Part shown: positions 1 to 5,151 of the stretch, in pieces
Position numbering within the stretch: the stretch's first letter is position 1
Layout: every line of letters starts with the position of its first letter
Source: Nitrospira sp.
Lineage (GTDB): Bacteria; Nitrospirota; Nitrospiria; Nitrospirales; Nitrospiraceae
Length of the DNA: 6,951 nt
Direction: 5' to 3'
Assembly: GCA_025935475.1 (NCBI GenBank)
Contig: JAICVE010000142.1
Location: 1 to 6,951 of the forward strand
The notes under the pieces: model-generated
Told to the model about the DNA's origin: nothing
The model's database searches: none
Seen by the model: only the letters and a program-made list of their open reading frames with translations
Program-made: the position numbers and the translations under genes

Positions 1-549
1 ATTGGGGGCAATATCGGCAATACAGACAGGGGTGCACATCCCGCACATGACACAATCCATGAACATTTCGGACACGCTCTTGAAATCGCCGAACACGGCC
101 TTCCAGACGCCTTCCCGCACATCGATTTTCTGGGGGCAGGCTTCCGTGCAGGCGTTGCAATTCCGGCAGAGCGGTGTCTCCGGGTAAAGATTGAAGAGGT
201 CCTGTTTGGGGTCCTGGAGCTTTTGAATGTCGTAGGTCGCCTTCCGCGCCGGGAAAGGCGGCATCATCGTGAACGACATGCCGTCCTGCACCGCCGTTTG
301 ACAGGCCAAACAAGTACGGACTTTCGGATCGTCTTTCGTGCGGTAGTAGGTCGCACAGGCACCGCAGAAACCGCCAAGACACCCAACTCCCCGTACGACC
401 TCTTGGCCGGCGTACCACATGGCCTTGATGACAGTGATCCCTTCCGGCACTTCCACCTTCTTGCCGGAAATCTCGATCGTCACCAGGCGAGGCTTCAAGA
501 CCTCGGGTTGATCGATAATGTTTTGGCTGTCCGTTGTTTCTATAGCCAT
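1..549 (-). CDS. Iron-sulfur protein with N-terminal [2Fe-2S] and two [4Fe-4S] motifs, partial (3' end missing)
   Basis: I translated this gene by hand from the ATG at 549; 183 codons are open to the window edge with no stop, so the C-terminus is missing. Residues about 22-100 look like a plant-type ferredoxin fold with Cys57-x4-Cys62-x2-Cys65 and Cys80 (plus Cys83), suited to a [2Fe-2S] cluster. Two CxxCxxCxxxC motifs follow, at Cys128/131/134/138 (ending in CP) and Cys166/169/172/176 (followed by Ile rather than Pro), each suited to a [4Fe-4S] cluster. There is no signal peptide or membrane segment, so it should be cytoplasmic. This cofactor order is that of the iron-sulfur subunits of succinate dehydrogenase/fumarate reductase and of thiol:fumarate reductase TfrB. 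Inference: it passes electrons to or from a flavoprotein in the reductive TCA cycle, possibly fumarate reductase. It could instead be a stand-alone polyferredoxin or HdrC-like protein. The start is supported by AGGAAG at 553-558. The coding call is firm; the exact function is not. Confidence 0.85.
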   Translation of the reverse strand, partial: MAIETTDSQNIIDQPEVLKPRLVTIEISGKKVEVPEGITVIKAMWYAGQEVVRGVGCLGGFCGACATYYRTKDDPKVRTCLACQTAVQDGMSFTMMPPFPARKATYDIQKLQDPKQDLFNLYPETPLCRNCNACTEACPQKIDVREGVWKAVFGDFKSVSEMFMDCVMCGMCTPVCIADIAPN

Positions 550-552
550 CGT

Positions 553-558
553 CTTCCT
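553..558 (-). promoter_or_regulatory. Ribosome binding site of the iron-sulfur protein gene
   Basis: The minus strand reads AGGAAG here, with AGGA five bases before the ATG at 549. It fixes the start codon. It lies only three bases past the end of the strong inverted repeat at 562-603, so folding of the mRNA there could affect how easily ribosomes reach it. Confidence 0.7.
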
Positions 559-561
559 GTG

Positions 562-603
562 TGACGCGTGATGAGTGATCACGGCGATCACTCATCACCG
601 TCA
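562..603. repeat. Long inverted repeat (hairpin) between idh and the iron-sulfur gene
   Basis: Positions 568-580 (GTGATGAGTGATC) are perfectly complementary to 586-598, separated by the five-base loop ACGGC. Past a single unpaired C at 567, five more pairs form (562-566 TGACG with 599-603 CGTCA), giving 18 base pairs in all. The hairpin fills most of the 59-base gap and starts five bases after the isocitrate dehydrogenase stop codon in the direction of transcription. No run of T follows it on the minus strand; the next bases are the ribosome binding site of the iron-sulfur gene. It therefore does not look like a classical intrinsic terminator. It could be an mRNA-stabilising or processing stem that sets different expression of the two genes, or a copy of a dispersed REP-like palindrome. 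The structure is plain in the sequence; its role is inferred. Confidence 0.85.
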
Positions 604-608
604 TGGTG

Positions 609-2840
609 TTAGGCGATCGCGTCGATGATCCTGTTCAATGTGGCGCTGGGGCGCATCGCCTTCGACGCCTTCTCATCATTCGGGTGATAATACCCCCCGA
701 CGTCCTGCGGCTTCCCTTGGGCAGCCAGCAACTCCTGATCGATCTTTGCGGCGTTGTCGCCCAGGTCCTTGGCAATCTTCGTGAATCTTTCTGCGATTTT
801 CTTGTCGACGGTCTGTGCCGCCAAGGCCTGCGCCCAGTACAGCGCCAGATAGAAATGGCTACCGCGATTGTCAATTTCCCCTACCTTGCGGGCGGGAGAC
901 TTGTTGCTCTCGAGGAACTTCGCGTTGGCTTGATCCAATGTATCCGCAAGAATCTTCGCCACCTGATTGTTCCCGACCTTGGCCAGGTGCTCAAGCGATG
1001 CCGCGAGCGCCAGAAATTCGCCGAGGGAGTCCCACCGCAAATAGCCCTCTTCCTGGAACTGCTGCACGTGCTTCGGCGCGGAACCACCCGCACCCGTTTC
1101 AAACAGTCCGCCGCCGTTCAACAACGGAACGATCGACAGCATCTTCGCACTGGTCCCGATCTCCAGAATGGGGAACAGGTCGGTGAGATAGTCGCGGAGC
1201 ACATTGCCGGTGCAGGAAATCGTGTCTTTGCCTTCCTTCATCCGCTCCAGTGAGTAGCGGCAGGCTTCGGCGGGAGACAAAACCTTGATTTCGAGACCGC
1301 TGGTGTCATGCTTCGGCAAATAGGCATTCACTTTCTTGATCAACTCGGCGTCGTGTGCACGGTCTTTATTCAACCAGAACACCGCGGGAGCACCGCTCGC
1401 CTTGGCGCGCGTGACGGCCAACTTGACCCAGTCCTGGATCGGCGCGTCCTTGACCTGGCAGGCCCGCCAGATATCGCCTTCTTCGACCTTATGCTCGTGC
1501 AACGTCTTGCCGGACGCGTCGACGATCCGAATGGTCCCGTTCGCTGGCGCTTTGAAGGTCTTGTCGTGCGAGCCGTACTCTTCCGCGGCCTGCGCCATTA
1601 AGCCGACGTTGGGCACGCTGCCCATCGTCCGAGGATCGAAGGCCCCATGCTTCTTACAGAACTCGACGACCTCATGGTAGACGGGCGCGTAGCTGGAGTC
1701 CGGAATCACGCATTTCACATCCTGCAGCTTGCCCTCGGGATTCCACATCTTGCCTGAGTCGCGGATGACCGGCGGCATGGAGGCGTCGATGATGACGTCG
1801 CTCGGCACGTGCAGATTGGTGATGCCCTTGTCGGAGTTCACCATGGCCATTGGCGGCCGTTTCTTGTAGACCTCCTGAATGTCGGCTTCGATCGTCTTGC
1901 GCTGATCCTCGGGGAGCGACTTGATCTTGGCATATAAGTCGCCGATGCCGTTGTCCGGATCGACACCCAGCTTCTTGAGCGTCTCGCCATGCTTTTCGAA
2001 CACGTCTTTGTAGAAGACCGTCACGGCATGACCGAAGATCTTCGGATCCGAAATCTTCATCATCGTGGCCTTCATGTGGAGCGAAAACAGAACGCCCTTC
2101 TGCTTCGCATCCTCGATCTGTTCTTCGATGAACCTGCGCAATGCCTTGACGCTCATGAAGGTCGCGTCGAGGACTTCACCAGCCTGCAACGCGATTTTGT
2201 CCTTCAGCACGGTGACCTTGCCGTTTGCGCCGACAAATTCGATCTTCGCTGTGGTGGCCGCCGGGATCGTCACCGACTTTTCGTTCGAGCGGAAGTCACC
2301 GCCGGTCATGTGCGAGACGTGAGTCTTGGAATCGGAACTCCAGGGTCCCATCTTGTGCGGATGTTTGCGGGTATGGGCCTTGACGGAAAGCGGCGCGCGA
2401 CGATCTGAGTTGCCTTCGCGCAAAACCGGATTGACCGCGCTGCCTTTGACTTTATCGTATCGAGCCTTGATCTCCCGTTCCTTGTCGTCCTTTGGATTTT
2501 CCGGGTAGTCGGGCAGTTTGTAGCCTTGTTTCTGCAATTCCTTGATCGTGGCCACCAACTGCGGAGCCGAGGCGCTGATGTTCGGGAGCTTGATGATGTT
2601 GGCTTCCGGCGTCTTAGCCAGTTCGCCCAACTCGGCCAATGCATCGGGCTGCTTCTGTTCCGGCGTCAAATAGTCCGGAAACACGGCGAGCACGCGGCCG
2701 GCAAGCGAGATGTCGCGCAATTCCACGGTCACGCCTGCGGCCTTTGAGAAGGCATTGATGATCGGCAGGAAGGAATAGGTTGCCAGCATCGGGGCTTCAT
2801 CGGTCTTCGTATAGATGATCTTGTCTGCTTTGCTTGCCAT
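609..2840 (-). CDS. icd: Isocitrate dehydrogenase, NADP-dependent, monomeric type
   Basis: This 743-residue protein matches the usual length (about 740) of monomeric isocitrate dehydrogenases, which are unrelated in length and layout to the common 45 kDa dimeric form. It interconverts isocitrate and 2-oxoglutarate plus CO2 with NADP(H) in the cytoplasm. Every ligand I recall from the Azotobacter vinelandii structure is found here at a constant offset of +2: isocitrate-binding Ser134, Asn137, Arg141 and Arg147 (within the REGNSDRRAP signature, 141-150), Lys257 and Tyr422; metal-binding Asp352, Asp550 and Asp554; and NADP 2'-phosphate contacts His591, Arg602 and Arg651. The protein is thus complete, with a large central domain (about 145-560) held by N- and C-terminal parts of the other domain. 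The ATG at 2840 is supported by GAGGGAG at 2845-2851. It sits 30 bases after the aconitase stop. Next to aclA and aconitase it probably works in the carboxylating direction of the reductive TCA cycle, as reported for the Chlorobium monomeric enzyme, although the oxidative direction is also possible. Confidence 0.97.
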   Translation of the reverse strand: MASKADKIIYTKTDEAPMLATYSFLPIINAFSKAAGVTVELRDISLAGRVLAVFPDYLTPEQKQPDALAELGELAKTPEANIIKLPNISASAPQLVATIKELQKQGYKLPDYPENPKDDKEREIKARYDKVKGSAVNPVLREGNSDRRAPLSVKAHTRKHPHKMGPWSSDSKTHVSHMTGGDFRSNEKSVTIPAATTAKIEFVGANGKVTVLKDKIALQAGEVLDATFMSVKALRRFIEEQIEDAKQKGVLFSLHMKATMMKISDPKIFGHAVTVFYKDVFEKHGETLKKLGVDPDNGIGDLYAKIKSLPEDQRKTIEADIQEVYKKRPPMAMVNSDKGITNLHVPSDVIIDASMPPVIRDSGKMWNPEGKLQDVKCVIPDSSYAPVYHEVVEFCKKHGAFDPRTMGSVPNVGLMAQAAEEYGSHDKTFKAPANGTIRIVDASGKTLHEHKVEEGDIWRACQVKDAPIQDWVKLAVTRAKASGAPAVFWLNKDRAHDAELIKKVNAYLPKHDTSGLEIKVLSPAEACRYSLERMKEGKDTISCTGNVLRDYLTDLFPILEIGTSAKMLSIVPLLNGGGLFETGAGGSAPKHVQQFQEEGYLRWDSLGEFLALAASLEHLAKVGNNQVAKILADTLDQANAKFLESNKSPARKVGEIDNRGSHFYLALYWAQALAAQTVDKKIAERFTKIAKDLGDNAAKIDQELLAAQGKPQDVGGYYHPNDEKASKAMRPSATLNRIIDAIA

Positions 2841-2844
2841 AGCG

Positions 2845-2851
2845 CTCCCTC
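2845..2851 (-). promoter_or_regulatory. Ribosome binding site of isocitrate dehydrogenase
   Basis: The minus strand reads GAGGGAG, with the GAGG core seven bases before the ATG at 2840. It supports that start and shows independent translation initiation within the short 30-base gap after the aconitase stop codon (2871-2873). I see no promoter or hairpin in that gap. Confidence 0.75.
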
Positions 2852-2870
2852 TTTGAGTAACTGGTTTAGT

Positions 2871-5114
2871 TTAGTTCAACGCATTCAGCGCAGATCCGGC
2901 TTTGAACCAGGTGATCTGCTGCGCCGTCATGCTGTGATTGGCTTGAATCTTCACGTCACCGGTCGCCTTGTGAATAATGACCGCCACCGGCTTGCCGGGC
3001 GCCAGGTTCGCAAGATCGACGACGCTCAAGCGGTCGTTCATTTCGATCTTGTCATAATCCTTGGCATCGGCGAAGGTCAATGGCAGGATGCCTTGCTTCT
3101 TCAAATTCGTCTCGTGGATACGTGCAAAGCTCTTGGTGATGACCGCACGGACGTTCAAGAAGCGCGGCGACATCGCGGCGTGCTCCCGGCTGCTGCCCTC
3201 GCCGTAATTCTCGTCGCCGACGACGATCGACCCGATCCCTTTAGACTTATAGGCGCGGGCGATCTGCGCAATCGTCTGATTGGCTTCACCCGTCAGCACG
3301 TTGGTGCCTTTCCCCGGCTCTGACGCGAACGCGCTGTTGGCGCCGAGGAACATATTGTCGCTGATCTTATCCAAGTGCCCGCGGAACTTCAGCCAGGGAC
3401 CAGCCGGTGAAATATGGTCGGTGGTTGTCTTGCCTTTGGTCTTGATGAGGAGAGGCAACTTTTCGAAATCCTTTCCGTCCCAGCGCGGGAACGGCTGCAA
3501 CAACTGCAAGCGCTCGCTCGTCGACGGAATGTCCACGGCCAATTGATCGCCTTTCTCGGCAGGCGCCACGAAGCCTTCCTCGCCTTTGGCAAACCCCTTC
3601 GCCGGCAACTCCTCGCCCACCGGAGGCTCGAGCTTGAATTCCTTGCCATCCGCGCTCTTGAGTTTCTGGTTGACCGGGTCGAACCCCAGGTCGCCGGAGA
3701 GGGCATAGGCCGTCACGACTTCGGGACTTGCCAAAAACGACAGCGTCTCGCTGATGCCGTCATTGCGGCCGGGGAAGTTGCGGTTGAACGAGCTCACGAT
3801 CGAATCCGCCTTGCCTTTCACTCCGTCGGCGCGCTTCCACTGGCCGATACAGGGACCGCACGAATTCGAGAGGACGGTGCCGCCGAGCTGTTCGAACGTG
3901 TCCAAGAAACCGTCGCGCTTCATCGTGTGGTAGATCCGCTCGGATCCCGGAGACACCAGGAACGACGTCTTCGCTTTCAGGCCCGCCTTTAATCCCTGCT
4001 GGGCAATGTGAGCGGATCGGCTGATGTCCTCATAAGAGGAATTCGTGCAGCTGCCGATCAACGCAGCCTTCAGTTGAACCGGATAGCCCTTTTCCTTCGC
4101 CTCGGCCGCGAGCTTCGAAATCGGCCGCGCCAGGTCGGGCGTATGCGGCCCCACCACGTGCGGCTCGAGCTTCGAGAGATCCACTTCCACGATCTGATCG
4201 TAATGCTTTTCCGGCGATTGGTAGACCTCGGGATCGGCCACGAGCAGCGCCTTGTTGGTAAGGGCCAGATTCGCCAGATCCGCACGGTCGGTGATGTTCA
4301 TGTATGCGACCATCTTCTGATCGAAGGGAAACACGGAGGTCGTCGCGCCAAGCTCGGCGCCCATGTTACAGATGGTGCCCTTGCCGGTGGCACTGATCGT
4401 TTCCGCTCCGGGTCCGAAGTATTCGACAATCTTGTTCGTGCCGCCCTTGACGGTGAGTAAGCCGCAGAGATACAGAATCACATCTTTGGGAGAAGCCCAG
4501 CCGCTCAGTTTCCCTGTCAACTTCACCCCGATCAATTTCGGATGGAGCACCTCCCAGGGAAGGCCGGCCATCACCTCACCGGCATCGGCACCGCCAACGC
4601 CGATCGCCAATCCGCCCAACCCACCACCGTTTGGTGTGTGCGAATCGGTCCCGATGATCAGGCAGCCCGGAAACGCGTAATTCTCCAACACGACCTGGTG
4701 GATGATGCCTGCGCCGGGCTTCCAGAATCCGATCCCGTACTTCTTCGCCGCCGACGCGAGGAAATTATAGACTTCCTTGTTTTCGTCCATCGCGCGAAGG
4801 AGATCTTTTTCCGACCCCATCTCGGCACGGATCAAGTGATCGCAGTGGATGGTGCTCGGGACGGCGACCTTTTCCTTGCCGGCCTGCATGAACTGCAGCA
4901 TGGCCATTTGCGCCGTCGCGTCTTGCATCGCCACGCGGTCAGGGCGCAGGGCCAGCATCGCCTTGCCGCGCTCCCAGGTTTGGGTCTCGAAGTTATCGGC
5001 GTGAGAGACCAGGATTTTTTCGGTCAGCGTCAGCGCACGGCCAAACTTTGCCTTGGCCTTGGCACAGGCGTCGGGCATTTTTGCATAAAGTGCTTTTGCG
5101 AGTTCCATCGACAT
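2871..5114 (-). CDS. acn: Aconitate hydratase (aconitase), mitochondrial-like type
   Basis: This 747-residue enzyme interconverts citrate and isocitrate through cis-aconitate using a [4Fe-4S] cluster with one open iron site. The three cluster cysteines are Cys356 (in GSCTNSSYEDISRSA) and Cys419/Cys422 (in NSCGPCIGQW), matching pig mitochondrial aconitase Cys358/421/424 with an offset of -2. Other active-site residues are Gln64, His93, Asp157 and His159 (the TDSHTPNGGG stretch), Arg578 in FRGH, and the catalytic Ser641 in GEGSSREH (639-645 region). Domains 1-3 span roughly residues 1-490, a linker runs to about 530, and the swivelling domain 4 follows. Length (mature mitochondrial enzyme about 754) and wording such as GVGGADAGEVMAGLPWE and the VKLTGKLSGWASPKDVIL region are closer to mitochondrial aconitase than to the roughly 890-residue AcnA or the AcnB architecture. 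It is cytoplasmic here; no targeting sequence is seen. It lies 37 bases after aclA. The ATG at 5114 fits GAGGA at 5122-5126; a second ATG two codons on (5108) is less well spaced. Confidence 0.97.
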   Translation of the reverse strand: MSMELAKALYAKMPDACAKAKAKFGRALTLTEKILVSHADNFETQTWERGKAMLALRPDRVAMQDATAQMAMLQFMQAGKEKVAVPSTIHCDHLIRAEMGSEKDLLRAMDENKEVYNFLASAAKKYGIGFWKPGAGIIHQVVLENYAFPGCLIIGTDSHTPNGGGLGGLAIGVGGADAGEVMAGLPWEVLHPKLIGVKLTGKLSGWASPKDVILYLCGLLTVKGGTNKIVEYFGPGAETISATGKGTICNMGAELGATTSVFPFDQKMVAYMNITDRADLANLALTNKALLVADPEVYQSPEKHYDQIVEVDLSKLEPHVVGPHTPDLARPISKLAAEAKEKGYPVQLKAALIGSCTNSSYEDISRSAHIAQQGLKAGLKAKTSFLVSPGSERIYHTMKRDGFLDTFEQLGGTVLSNSCGPCIGQWKRADGVKGKADSIVSSFNRNFPGRNDGISETLSFLASPEVVTAYALSGDLGFDPVNQKLKSADGKEFKLEPPVGEELPAKGFAKGEEGFVAPAEKGDQLAVDIPSTSERLQLLQPFPRWDGKDFEKLPLLIKTKGKTTTDHISPAGPWLKFRGHLDKISDNMFLGANSAFASEPGKGTNVLTGEANQTIAQIARAYKSKGIGSIVVGDENYGEGSSREHAAMSPRFLNVRAVITKSFARIHETNLKKQGILPLTFADAKDYDKIEMNDRLSVVDLANLAPGKPVAVIIHKATGDVKIQANHSMTAQQITWFKAGSALNALN

Positions 5115-5121
5115 GATGACG

Positions 5122-5126
5122 TCCTC
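5122..5126 (-). promoter_or_regulatory. Ribosome binding site of aconitase
   Basis: The minus strand reads GAGGA seven bases before the ATG at 5114, which selects that codon over the in-frame ATG at 5108. It lies within the 37-base gap after the aclA stop codon (5152-5154); the rest of that gap shows no terminator or promoter that I can support. Confidence 0.75.
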
Positions 5127-5151
5127 AATGTGGAGTTAGGAATTGAACCTC

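Noticed and set aside
562..603. Rho-independent terminator
   Set aside because: The stem is strong, but no T-run follows on the minus strand, where the next bases form a ribosome binding site. On the plus strand the bases after it (TGGTGTTAGG) are not a U-tract either.
603..1253. Long open frame of 216 codons on the plus strand
   Set aside because: It lies wholly antisense to the isocitrate dehydrogenase gene, which has every expected catalytic residue. The frame's Arg/Leu/Gln/Val-rich translation fits a shadow of GC-rich codon use and matches no family I recognise.
5131..5150. Minus-strand stretch resembling a tRNA T-arm (GGTTCAATTCC)
   Set aside because: Only about three stem pairs form around the loop, no acceptor, anticodon or D arm is present, and part of it directly follows the aclA stop codon. 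It is a chance likeness.
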